Of a stretch of 14,073 bases of DNA, positions 1 through 7,362 are shown piece after piece. Within the stretch, counting starts at the first letter, position 1; every line of letters begins with the position of its first letter. Below the pieces are notes generated by a model. It was not told the origin of the DNA and made no database searches. It saw only the letters and a program-made list of their open reading frames with translations. The stretch is from JAXHUK01 sp034189725 (lineage in GTDB: Bacteria > Chloroflexota > Dehalococcoidia > SZUA-161): positions 1 through 14,073 of the forward strand of contig JAXHUK010000050.1 of NCBI GenBank assembly GCA_034189725.1, in the 5' to 3' direction. The position numbers were made by a program, and so were the translations under genes.

Positions 1-1769
1 CTGGTATTCAGCAGGTCGCGTGCCTCGGCAAGCGTTATCTTGCCATGTTCTTTGATGTAGCCAACGATTTTGGCCACCATCTCATCGTAGGCCGATGCAG
101 CGAACACCACACCGTCGCTCACCCTGACGACACGGCGCTGTTTAACGAGCAGATTAACCAGATCGGCATCGGGCATAAGGTCTGCCGGCGGTGCATAGGG
201 GTTCTGAGCCAGAGATTTGAGAAAGGCATCGACCTTTGCCTGCTGGTCACCTGTTAGCTGCACCTGGTAAGACGGAAGTCGAACGGCTTTTCCATCCTCA
301 CTGATAATCTCATCCTCGACAAGTTTACCCAGTACGGCGGTGAATGCAGAGAGGGAGAGTTTCAGCTTGTTGTTCAGTTCCCCGCGAGGCATCCCCGGTC
401 GGGCAGGAAATTTACGGTGGTAATCACCAACTGTAGCCGTTACCGTTTCCTGCAACCGCTGCCACCCGTTGTCAGTGAACAGGAGACCGTGCTCCCCTTT
501 CCCAATCTCCACCACACTCCTGTTCTCGATCATCACTTCTACCGCCTGCCTGGCCTCGTCCGCGAGAAGACCGCAATTGAGAACGATCTCTCCTATCTCC
601 TGGGGCTGATTCGATTCGAGGTTCGCCGCAATGACCTCCTGCGCTGTACCCTTCTCTTTTGTCTCCAGACTCTGGATCACAGGAGCACGGTAGCGTCGAT
701 GCCGCCGGGTATGAGGCTCAATAATTTCGCCACCACCCAGTGTTTCCTCAGGAGAGCGTATAATGAATCGATCGCCTTTAACTACTGCTACCGGTTCATC
801 CAGGAACAGTTGCGCCCAGGCGCTCGCTCCCGGCTCCAGCTCTTCCTGCTCGAGCAGTCGAACCTTGGCCATCACCTCGCTGGTTCCGGTATGAAAGCTA
901 ACCGTCGTGTTGTAACGGAGCGGACGCTGCAAATGGGGAAGTAAGCGAAGCTTGGCGGTTAATATTTTCGTAGGGGCTAGCCACCCTGGCCTGGTGAGTA
1001 TATCACCACGTTTCAACTGCGAGGTGGCGATGCCGGTCAAGTTGGCGGCAACCCTGCTGCCAGGTGTAGCCATCTCGATACGGGTTTTATGTGTCTGCAA
1101 CCCCCGCAGACGTGATTTCAAGCCTGAGGGGACGATTTCGACCTCCTGCCCCACGTGCAGTATGCCATCAATGAGGGTGCCTGTGACCACAGTTCCTGAG
1201 CCCGCTATGGTAAACACGCGGTCTACGAATAGCCGTGGCCTGCCTATGTCCTGCCTGGACTGTGCAGTACTCAGAAGCTGACTGATAGTAGAAACCAGAT
1301 CGGGCAGACCTTCCCCGGTTACGGCAGAAACCGGGACTATCGGTGCTCCAGACAGTGTAGTTGAGCTTATCAACTCCTCTATCTCCAAAGTAACGAGCAT
1401 GAGCAATTCCTCGTCTACCAGGTCTCTCTTGGTGATTACCACGATTCCCCTATCAATGTTCAGGAGGTCGAGAATTGCCAGATGTTCTTTGGTCTGGGGC
1501 ATCACGCTCTCGTTGGCCGCAACGATAAGCAGAGCGAGGTCGATGCTACCGACCCCCGCGAGCATATTCTTGATGAAGTGCTCATGGCCGGGGACATCGA
1601 TGATACCTACCTCCTCCCCGCCGGGCAACCTGAGCCAGGCAAAGCCCAGGTCTATGGTCATGCCCCGTTCCTTTTCCTCCCACAATCGGTCGGGATCGAT
1701 ATCGGTCAGCGCATGTATCAAGACCGACTTACCGTGATCTACATGCCCTGCGGTGCCCAGTACAAACAT
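1..1769 (-). CDS. selB: Selenocysteine-specific elongation factor SelB (3' end outside window)
   Basis: SelB is the GTPase that carries Sec-tRNA to the ribosome at UGA codons marked by a SECIS hairpin. Translation from ATG 1769 gives 589 codons, open to the window edge, so the C-terminus is missing. The G1 motif GTAGHVDHGKS lies at residues 5-15, G3 DVPGHEH at 58-64 and the G4-type TKRD at 113-116. An EF-Tu-like domain 2 stretch (GSGTVVTGTL) follows, and the rest fits the winged-helix SECIS-binding region. The start follows a GAGAGG ribosome-binding sequence and lies 63 nt behind selA, so the two are probably cotranscribed. Family members are usually a little over 600 residues, so probably only the last few tens of residues are missing. 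The in-frame UGA of fdhA gives it a target in this window. Identity is near certain from the GTPase motifs together with selA next door. Confidence 0.95.
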   Translation of the reverse strand, partial: MFVLGTAGHVDHGKSVLIHALTDIDPDRLWEEKERGMTIDLGFAWLRLPGGEEVGIIDVPGHEHFIKNMLAGVGSIDLALLIVAANESVMPQTKEHLAILDLLNIDRGIVVITKRDLVDEELLMLVTLEIEELISSTTLSGAPIVPVSAVTGEGLPDLVSTISQLLSTAQSRQDIGRPRLFVDRVFTIAGSGTVVTGTLIDGILHVGQEVEIVPSGLKSRLRGLQTHKTRIEMATPGSRVAANLTGIATSQLKRGDILTRPGWLAPTKILTAKLRLLPHLQRPLRYNTTVSFHTGTSEVMAKVRLLEQEELEPGASAWAQLFLDEPVAVVKGDRFIIRSPEETLGGGEIIEPHTRRHRRYRAPVIQSLETKEKGTAQEVIAANLESNQPQEIGEIVLNCGLLADEARQAVEVMIENRSVVEIGKGEHGLLFTDNGWQRLQETVTATVGDYHRKFPARPGMPRGELNNKLKLSLSAFTAVLGKLVEDEIISEDGKAVRLPSYQVQLTGDQQAKVDAFLKSLAQNPYAPPADLMPDADLVNLLVKQRRVVRVSDGVVFAASAYDEMVAKIVGYIKEHGKITLAEARDLLNT

Positions 1770-1832
1770 TCACTCGCCTCTCTCGCTAATAGATAGTGGT
1801 AAGGAGGTTGCCTGTATTCGAGGTTAGAAGGC

Positions 1833-3221
1833 TCAATCAAAAACTGCAGTACGAAGTGCCTGAATGACGAATAAATCCTCTTCTGGTAACACAGTACGGG
1901 GGTCGAGGAGTACAACATTTCCACTGATATGGCCGAGAACCGGAGGGTTTTGCAACCTCAATCTCCTGGCCAGCACCTGGGCTGCATGTTGCCCGCTCTT
2001 CCTTTCCGACCTGCCAATGGCGACAAGCTTCGTAGGTAATGTGCCTCCAGGCAGGCTGCCACCTCCCACCATACTCTCTCCATCCATCACCTGTGCTCTA
2101 TCTCCCAGTGATTCAGCCCAAACCGTAGCTCGCCTCTCGATTTCATCCAGCGGTGTAGATATCATTCGCCACACCGGGATACTGCGGACTGCTTCACCCT
2201 TTATATAGTGAATCAGTGTGGCTGACAATCCTGCCAGACCGATTTTATCCATACGCAATGCTCGAGTGAGCGGGTGTTTTTTCAATTTATCGATATACTC
2301 TTTTTTGCCAGCGATAATCCCCGCCTGAGGACCTCCGAGAAGCTTATCTCCGGAGAAAAACACCAGGCTTACACCAAGAGCGACACTATTTTGCACCATC
2401 GGCTCAGATGCGAGTCCGAACTGAGTCGTATCCAGCAAGCAGCCACTACCGACGTCATCGAACACTGGAATATCATAACGACCGCCTAATGCTATCAATT
2501 CCTCAAGAGAAACGCCATGAGTGAAACCCACTATCTTGAAATTGCTGGAATGAACCTGAAGGAGGGCTGCTGTTCGCTGGCCAATCGCCTGCTCGTAGTC
2601 TGTGGTGTACGTACAGTTAGTTGTACCAACCTCAATGAGTTTTGCCCCACTTTGCTTCATTATCTCAGGTATACGGAAGCCGCCACCGATCTCCACCGCT
2701 TGCCCTCTGGGTACAACTACCTCTCTTTTTCTGGCCAGAACGGTAAGGGCTAATAGCACCGCTGAGGCATTGTTATTTACTACCAGCGCCGCCTCAGCAC
2801 CAGTCAACTGGCACAAAAGCTGCTCAACGTGAATATTGCGAGAGCCCCTTGTGTTACTATCCAGGTCGATTTCGAGGTTACAGTAGCCTCGGGCAGCCAT
2901 GTCCATCGCTGCTATTGCTTCCTTGCTGAGCGGTGCCCGACCCAGATTTGTGTGAATTATCACACCGGAGGCATTGATAACAGGGCGCAGTGAGGAAGTT
3001 ACCAACGCCTGCAACTGAACATCGATCGTATCTATAATCTCATCGAGAGACGGACAGGGATTGCCAAGGGTAATCGAGCGACGAACCTGTTCCAGATGCT
3101 GACGAATCAGGTCTACGATCAGGTCATGGGGGTATATCTCACGAAGCTGTTTAATCCTGTTGTCGGAGAGCAGCTTATCGACACTGGGGAGATTGCGAAA
3201 CTCGCTTTCCATTCGATCCAT
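1833..3221 (-). CDS. selA: L-seryl-tRNA(Sec) selenium transferase SelA
   Basis: SelA is a PLP enzyme that converts Ser-tRNA(Sec) to Sec-tRNA(Sec) using selenophosphate. The 462-residue product is full length for the family. It has the N-terminal helical region, the conserved NASGVIIHTNLGRAPLS block at residues 83-99, and FFSGDKLLGGPQAG at 288-301, where Lys293 is the expected PLP lysine. The ATG at 3221 has no Shine-Dalgarno sequence. A -35/-10 pair ends six bases upstream, which suggests a leaderless start (see promoter entry). tatC ends 103 nt upstream and selB starts 63 nt downstream. selA may therefore be read both from its own promoter and through from the tat genes. Residue Met4 is an alternative start, but it has no better ribosome site. 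No selD, the selenophosphate source, is seen nearby. Confidence 0.96.
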   Translation of the reverse strand: MDRMESEFRNLPSVDKLLSDNRIKQLREIYPHDLIVDLIRQHLEQVRRSITLGNPCPSLDEIIDTIDVQLQALVTSSLRPVINASGVIIHTNLGRAPLSKEAIAAMDMAARGYCNLEIDLDSNTRGSRNIHVEQLLCQLTGAEAALVVNNNASAVLLALTVLARKREVVVPRGQAVEIGGGFRIPEIMKQSGAKLIEVGTTNCTYTTDYEQAIGQRTAALLQVHSSNFKIVGFTHGVSLEELIALGGRYDIPVFDDVGSGCLLDTTQFGLASEPMVQNSVALGVSLVFFSGDKLLGGPQAGIIAGKKEYIDKLKKHPLTRALRMDKIGLAGLSATLIHYIKGEAVRSIPVWRMISTPLDEIERRATVWAESLGDRAQVMDGESMVGGGSLPGGTLPTKLVAIGRSERKSGQHAAQVLARRLRLQNPPVLGHISGNVVLLDPRTVLPEEDLFVIQALRTAVFD

Positions 3222-3227
3222 ACGGAC

Positions 3228-3255
3228 ATATTAGCACATATGGATGTAATTTCAA
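3228..3255 (-). promoter_or_regulatory. Promoter of selA, likely leaderless
   Basis: On the minus strand TTGAAA (3250-3255) is followed after 16 bases by TAATAT (3228-3233). These match the sigma-70 consensus at 5/6 and 4/6 positions. The -10 box ends six bases before the selA ATG at 3221, so transcription would begin at or next to the start codon. This agrees with the lack of a ribosome-binding site there. It is a reading of the sequence, not measured. Confidence 0.45.
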
Positions 3256-3324
3256 ACGTGTCTGGTTCGCTACGGTAGTTATCAAAGCCCTTGACCATAC
3301 TTGAGGGAGATCTAGTATCTGAAT

Positions 3325-4086
3325 CTACTCTTCTGACAAGTATGTTTCTTCGGACTCGGCCCTCTTGCGGTAGGCAACTTTAGACAACAGAATACTCATC
3401 TCGTAAAGGATGATTAGCGGAACAGCAACCAGGCTCTGATTAATGGGATCAAATGTGGGAGTTATAATTGCAGCCAGAATAAAAGCGCCGATGATCGCCC
3501 ACCTGCGCTTCCCGGCAAGCCACTGCGGGGTGACAATGCCAAGCCTTGATAAGAATGTTATGATCACTGGGAGCTCGAATACAACGCCGATGGCCAGAAG
3601 AAACCTGGTGATGAACGTAACATAGTTCCCGATCCTGGGCGCTGGAGATGCAATGTCACCACCGAAGTTGAGTAAGAACCTCAATGCCGGCGGCACCAGC
3701 ACATAGTACCCAAAAGCAAGTCCTGCTACAAACATGATCGTGATCCAGGGAAGTGCCAGGTACACGTACCTCTTCTCACGTTGCGTGAGCGCTGGTGAGA
3801 CGAACATGATAGCCTGATACACGAGGACTGGCATTGCGAGCACAATGCCACCGATCAAGGCTACTTTCATATAGGGGCCAATGAATCCGGTGAGCTCAGT
3901 GTAGATGAATTCAACATCCCCAGCAGGGGCAATCAAAAAGCCAAATATAACCTTGGCAAAGACAAATGCGATGAGAGTAGTGATGATGAGTGCGATGACG
4001 GACTTAATCAGGCGCTGGCGTAATTCATCGAGGTGGCCAGTGAACGTCATTGGGCTCTGTTCTTTGCTCACTGCCTGGTGCCTCAC
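3325..4086 (-). CDS. tatC: Sec-independent (Tat) translocase subunit TatC
   Basis: TatC is the membrane receptor that binds twin-arginine signal peptides and, with TatA, moves folded proteins across the membrane. The 253-residue product has about six hydrophobic segments. Family motifs are HLDELRQRL (residues 18-26), YQAIMFVSPALTQREKR after the second helix, FGYYVLVPPALRFLL, VVFELP, and TPTFDPINQSL with LYEMSILL at the C-terminal helices. The chosen GTG start overlaps the stop of the preceding tatA-type gene by four bases (4083-4086), a sign of translational coupling. A later ATG at residue 13 is possible but has a weak ribosome site. The likely local cargo is FdhA, which has a twin-arginine signal, with FdhB carried along. 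Confidence 0.96.
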   Translation of the reverse strand: MRHQAVSKEQSPMTFTGHLDELRQRLIKSVIALIITTLIAFVFAKVIFGFLIAPAGDVEFIYTELTGFIGPYMKVALIGGIVLAMPVLVYQAIMFVSPALTQREKRYVYLALPWITIMFVAGLAFGYYVLVPPALRFLLNFGGDIASPAPRIGNYVTFITRFLLAIGVVFELPVIITFLSRLGIVTPQWLAGKRRWAIIGAFILAAIITPTFDPINQSLVAVPLIILYEMSILLSKVAYRKRAESEETYLSEE

Positions 4087-4355
4087 CTCGTGCTTGTGCT
4101 TCCTTCATGCTCGTCCACCATCTGAGTCTTGTCTGTGTTCTGTGTTTTCAACTCCGAGGGTTCATTCTCCACTTTCTTGAGGTCCTCGAACTCCTTGGTT
4201 ACTTCTGCAGTTAGTTCTGTCGTAGCCTTTCTAAACGCAACGACTCCCCTCCCCAGATTCCTCGCAATCTCTGGTATCTTTCCTGGCCCGAAAGCAATCA
4301 AACCCACGATTAAGATAAGGATTATCTCCAGTGGGCCCATACCCAAAAATTCCAC
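4083..4355 (-). CDS. tatA: Twin-arginine translocase protein, TatA family (second copy; possibly TatB-like)
   Basis: This 90-residue protein has the TatA/TatB plan: a short N-terminus, one membrane helix (about residues 9-21), the hinge FGPGKIPE, an amphipathic helix (ARNLGRGVVAFRKA) and a charged tail. It is the second of two such genes in a row. A Glu at residue 10, just before the helix, resembles the position of the acidic residue in TatB, so this copy might take the TatB role. The sequence alone does not settle that. The start is GTG at 4355 with an AGGGTGAT ribosome site six bases upstream. It overlaps tatC by four bases and lies 62 nt after the first tatA. Confidence 0.88.
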   Translation of the reverse strand: MEFLGMGPLEIILILIVGLIAFGPGKIPEIARNLGRGVVAFRKATTELTAEVTKEFEDLKKVENEPSELKTQNTDKTQMVDEHEGSTSTR

Positions 4356-4417
4356 AATATCACCCTGTCAGATAGGGACAGAAGGAAGTAACTTTATCTC
4401 TCTCTATCTTGTCAATT

Positions 4418-4651
4418 CTACTTCGTCTTACTCTCGGCTACCTTTTTAGCCACCTGTTTTTTACGTTTGGGATTCTCCTCTTCAACCTCAACCTCTTCAA
4501 TCTCATCTTCTAGAATACCAGACTTACCCCTGCGGAACTCTCTGATGCCCTTACCGAGAGCCCCACCAACCTGCGGCAGTTTCCCCACGCCAAAGACAAT
4601 GAGAATAACCACCAGAACAATGATGGCCTCTGGCGCCGCAATATGTGGCAT
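4418..4651 (-). CDS. tatA: Twin-arginine translocase protein TatA
   Basis: This 77-residue protein forms the pore or patch component of the Tat export system. One hydrophobic helix (about residues 8-21) is followed by the hinge FGVGKLPQVGGALGKGIREF, which matches the TatA pattern closely. The tail is very acidic and then very basic (EDEIEEVEVEEE, then NPKRKKQVAKK), typical low-complexity for the family. The ATG at 4651 has a strong GGAGGT ribosome site. It starts 23 nt after fdhD and precedes a second tatA-type gene and tatC, so these four probably form one transcript. Confidence 0.93.
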   Translation of the reverse strand: MPHIAAPEAIIVLVVILIVFGVGKLPQVGGALGKGIREFRRGKSGILEDEIEEVEVEEENPKRKKQVAKKVAESKTK

Positions 4652-4674
4652 GATACCTCCCTTCCACGTATTCG

Positions 4675-5478
4675 CTAGTTAGCCGTTACTAGCTCGGAAT
4701 GTCCCTGTACTCGATCTCCATGTGAATAGACGGACAACCGTTTACCACGCACGTAACCAATGAGTGTTATACCCAACTCCTGAGCAAGTGATATCGCGCG
4801 ATCCGTTGGTGAACTACGAGAAATAACTACCGGAATTTCCATCCTCGCTGCCTTTATCAACATCTCCGATGAAATGCGACCAGTCGCAACCAGTACATGA
4901 TCTTTGGGGGATTGCTTCGTCAACAGACACTCTCCCATCACCTTATCAAGAGTATTATGTCTCCCGATATCTTCAGCAACTATCAGAAGATTCTTGGTGT
5001 CACCGAGCGCTGTGGTATGCACACCACCGCAATAATGATACAACTCAGCGCGCTCGTTCATTTGTCTCATCAAAGACAGTGCCTCCTCAGGCGTAACCAC
5101 CAGGTCCGAGTTCACCTTCTCAGCCCGTGGAGTAAAGCTCACGCCACCACCACATCCAGAACCCAGAGTGCGGCGTGTCGGCGGTATATACCCCGAGTTA
5201 CTCAACCTGACATCAGCCAGAGAATCATCCTCACACACCCTCATACTCGCCACATCGCCCATTCCATTAATTATGCCCTCCGAGTACAGAAAACCCAGAA
5301 CAAGGCAATTTATTTTGGTAGGTGTGCACAAAATCGTCACCAACTCCTCATTATCGATAAAGATGGTTAACGCCATCTCCTGCGGCACAGAGGTAGATGT
5401 CCTCAGCCACTCACCTGAAGAATAGTAGCTATACGATACATCACCCACAGCACCCTTTATTACTGACTCGTCAGCCAT
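4675..5478 (-). CDS. fdhD: Formate dehydrogenase accessory sulfurtransferase FdhD
   Basis: FdhD transfers sulfur, originally from a cysteine desulfurase, to the Mo or W bis-pyranopterin cofactor, which formate dehydrogenase needs for activity. The 267-residue product has the family blocks SGCGGG, GGVHTTAL, EDIGRHNTLDKVMG, TGRISSEMLIKAARMEIP, SRSSPTDRAISLAQ and GITLIGYVRGKR. In E. coli FdhD the loop has two cysteines (CxxC). Here only the first is kept, with Gly at the second place. I chose ATG 5478 because AGGTGGG lies just upstream. A GTG at 5496 in the same frame would add six residues but has no ribosome site. It leads the fdhD-tatA-tatA-tatC group and follows a terminator and a candidate promoter. 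Confidence 0.95.
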   Translation of the reverse strand: MADESVIKGAVGDVSYSYYSSGEWLRTSTSVPQEMALTIFIDNEELVTILCTPTKINCLVLGFLYSEGIINGMGDVASMRVCEDDSLADVRLSNSGYIPPTRRTLGSGCGGGVSFTPRAEKVNSDLVVTPEEALSLMRQMNERAELYHYCGGVHTTALGDTKNLLIVAEDIGRHNTLDKVMGECLLTKQSPKDHVLVATGRISSEMLIKAARMEIPVVISRSSPTDRAISLAQELGITLIGYVRGKRLSVYSHGDRVQGHSELVTAN

Positions 5479-5608
5479 GCTGTACCCACCTGTCACAAGG
5501 CCGAAATGCTTGACCCGCTCATTAACCTATTTATGCGGCAGTTGTCTCTATGGGATGAACATCCGACACCGATAACCACATCACTGACCACATGCTCAAA
5601 GCCTACCT

Positions 5609-5637
5609 ATTATATATAAAGTATACTTCATTTGGAA
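5609..5637 (-). promoter_or_regulatory. Candidate promoter for fdhD-tatA-tatA-tatC
   Basis: A perfect TATAAT (minus strand, 5609-5614) sits 17 bases after TTCCAA (5632-5637), which matches only half of the -35 consensus. The region is AT-rich and lies directly after the terminator hairpin, the expected place for a promoter of the fdhD unit. The implied leader is about 120 bases. Confidence 0.35.
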
Positions 5638-5679
5638 AAATCTCGCTACTTTGTCCAATATGCCCCCTTATAGCGAGAT
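5636..5679 (-). terminator. Intrinsic terminator after the fdhA-fdhB-fdhE-cytochrome unit
   Basis: On the minus strand ATCTCGCTA (5671-5679) pairs perfectly with TAGCGAGAT (5640-5648) over nine bases and is followed by a run of five T. The loop is long, 22 bases. It lies about 230 bases after the cytochrome stop codon and before fdhD. The long loop lowers confidence slightly and leaves room for an attenuator role. Confidence 0.55.
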
Positions 5680-5689
5680 ATGGCAGCAT

Positions 5690-5708
5690 CACTACGTAGT
5701 ATGTAGTG
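5690..5708. repeat. Inverted repeat CACTAC/GTAGTG
   Basis: CACTAC (5690-5695) and GTAGTG (5703-5708) form a 6-bp stem with a 7-base loop. No T tract follows on either strand. It lies next to the terminator hairpin. Function unknown. Confidence 0.3.
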
Positions 5709-5834
5709 CTGTTCTATACTATCTATGCCCTATCCGGAGCATGAGTCAACTCACTATAAGGAGAGCCATAGTCAAGAGTAGCTGTCCTCTGTGGCACTCA
5801 CAAACGCTTTGCCTCAATGAGCACTACCATCTAC

Positions 5835-5861
5835 AGATAGTTCATCATCCGAAAACTATCT
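5835..5861. repeat. Inverted repeat AGATAGTT/AACTATCT
   Basis: An 8-bp perfect stem with an 11-base loop, 49 bases downstream of the cytochrome stop. There is no T tract, so it is not a classic terminator. It may protect the 3' end of the fdh mRNA, which is an inference from position. Confidence 0.35.
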
Positions 5862-5909
5862 TCCCCTGCCTACGGCTCTTCGTTTCAGAACAGTCTTCTC
5901 ATCAAATCG

Positions 5910-6275
5910 CTACTCGGCCTGCGCATGACATGCTGAGCACGTGGCGTCCGTGAAATCCGCGTGATCTTCTGGCCACTCGGAGGCTCCCCCTGCACCAGTC
6001 TCGTGACACGCAGTACAACCCGATGCGAAGTGGTCCACCGGGATTAGAGGCGCCCCTCCCGGCTCTTCAGTCGGTGTAGCCGTTTCCACAGGCGTCATCG
6101 TCTTTTCAGGCGTAGCTGTTGGTTGTACCGTCTCTACAGGTGTAGCTGTCTCTGCAGGTGTTTCTGTTGGTGTGGGCGTTACCTCTTCACCACCATTACA
6201 TGCAACGAAAGACATTAAAAGCAGCACTATTACGCCGACCAATGCTACACTATACCATTTGCGTCTATTATTCAT
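5910..6275 (-). CDS. Small diheme c-type cytochrome lipoprotein
   Basis: This 121-residue protein begins with a basic N-terminus, a hydrophobic segment (about residues 8-25) and a lipobox-like VAC with Cys26, so it is probably lipid-anchored outside the membrane. Residues 31-72 are a Thr/Pro/Glu-rich linker of loosely repeated VETATP-type units. The C-terminal domain has two heme motifs, CTACH (Cys87, Cys90, His91) and CSACH (Cys113, Cys116, His117). His82 and His105 lie just before them and could be distal ligands. The ATG at 6275 follows GAGGGGG. It is the last gene after fdhA, fdhB and fdhE, 161 bases behind the last, and no cytochrome b subunit is encoded nearby. It may pass electrons from FdhAB, but that role is inferred from position. 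I recognise no named family. Confidence 0.85.
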   Translation of the reverse strand: MNNRRKWYSVALVGVIVLLLMSFVACNGGEEVTPTPTETPAETATPVETVQPTATPEKTMTPVETATPTEEPGGAPLIPVDHFASGCTACHETGAGGASEWPEDHADFTDATCSACHAQAE

Positions 6276-6320
6276 GATCCCCCTCTGATATTACTGTATT
6301 TTCTTGTGTAATCTGATCTG

Positions 6321-6332
6321 GTGGTAAACCAC
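6321..6332. repeat. Palindrome GTGGTAAACCAC upstream of the cytochrome gene
   Basis: A 12-base inverted repeat (GTGG TAAA CCAC) lies about 45 bases before the cytochrome ATG, in the 161-base gap after fdhE. It could be an operator or a small hairpin. Nothing else supports a role. Confidence 0.25.
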
Positions 6333-6436
6333 AACTTCTTCAGCCTACTCCCACAAAGCTGCTCTTACATTGCCGAATGAAAAAGACGTCGTAATCGCTA
6401 ACTGCTCAAGTTTTTACAAATACTCTGTCCCTCCTT

Positions 6437-7315
6437 TCATTCCATGTTTATTGGCCAACCAGGCATGTACCCTTTCTCCTGCGCTTGCCTGTCCATATCC
6501 AAAGTCATTATGCGCTCCAGGGGCATCAATACCTCGGATTCCGTTTTCCGCAAGTCGATTGCCTTAATATACCTGTGACAGCTTTCGCATACATATATGC
6601 GGTACAGGTACACTTCCTGGTCATCTGTAAAATATTTTAAGCTGTTTTGATCTTGATTGCCACAATAGGGACACATTAAGCGTTGAAAGACCCACTCCGT
6701 ATCACAGCGTGAACAGAGCAACCATCTCGCCCCTCGTTCCTTGTCCAGAAAAGCGAAGTCTGGCTTCCCACCACAGACGGGACAATACCGGCGCAACCAT
6801 AACTCCATATCTACTTCAGGTAGCAAAAGCCGCGAGTACACAGATAAAAATGGTTTAAGAGCGGCACTCACTACTGAAGTAAACAATTCAACGTCGACAC
6901 CCTGTACTGCCGCAATGGTTGCTAGCGAACGCCCCTGGTACCAGGTGCTCACGGACTCCCTCAGAAGAGAACCATTTCTTGCGATATTCCTCAAGACCTC
7001 AATCTCTCCAGGGGAGCCTTCAGTATCTTTCGCCGCCCACTGAGCAACCTGCTCGAATACTATCTGCAGATGATCCCAATCCAGATGAAGGTCATCGATC
7101 GATAACAGAGGTACCCCCTCATACAACCGATCACGCACCAAATTCTTGGTTAAGCTCGGTTTTTTAATTTTGGTGGATGACTTCGCTTCCTGCTGTATAG
7201 ACAGCAACTCACGATACATCTCGATGAATCGAGGAAACTGTTCCTCCTTCTGGTCATGTTCTTGCAATCTATTCAGGATCTTTTTACCGATTTCGTTTTC
7301 TACGTCTACCTCCAT
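6437..7315 (-). CDS. fdhE: FdhE-like formate dehydrogenase maturation protein
   Basis: FdhE is a cytoplasmic accessory protein with rubredoxin-like metal sites, needed for assembly or activation of exported formate dehydrogenases before Tat export. The 292-residue product has an all-helical N-terminal half. Its C-terminal half carries four cysteine pairs in the family order: CPVCGG, CSRCDTEW, CPYCGNQD and CESCHRYIK, the last followed by KAIDL. The ATG at 7315 has an AGGTG ribosome site eight bases upstream and lies 47 nt after fdhB. Position directly after fdhAB supports a role specific to this enzyme. The N-terminal half is more divergent than the zinc-ribbon half, so naming rests mainly on the cysteine pattern and context. 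Confidence 0.9.
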   Translation of the reverse strand: MEVDVENEIGKKILNRLQEHDQKEEQFPRFIEMYRELLSIQQEAKSSTKIKKPSLTKNLVRDRLYEGVPLLSIDDLHLDWDHLQIVFEQVAQWAAKDTEGSPGEIEVLRNIARNGSLLRESVSTWYQGRSLATIAAVQGVDVELFTSVVSAALKPFLSVYSRLLLPEVDMELWLRRYCPVCGGKPDFAFLDKERGARWLLCSRCDTEWVFQRLMCPYCGNQDQNSLKYFTDDQEVYLYRIYVCESCHRYIKAIDLRKTESEVLMPLERIMTLDMDRQAQEKGYMPGWPINME

Positions 7316-7362
7316 CGAAGTGCACCTAGTAAAATGCTATGGAGATGCACTTTAATCCTTCT

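Larger units (their letters stand above)
5497..5909. other. Intergenic region between the two fdh transcription units
   Basis: About 410 bases without a convincing gene. Reading leftward along the minus strand it holds an 8-bp hairpin (5835-5861), a 6-bp inverted repeat (5690-5708), a terminator-like hairpin (5636-5679) and a candidate -10 box for fdhD (5609-5614). No tRNA is seen on either strand. A 100-codon plus-strand frame (5651-5953) overlaps the cytochrome gene and lacks a ribosome site or any protein pattern. Confidence 0.6.

Noticed and set aside
5651..5953. 100-codon plus-strand frame in the fdh intergenic region
   Set aside because: No ribosome site or protein pattern, it crosses the terminator hairpin, and it overlaps the cytochrome gene.
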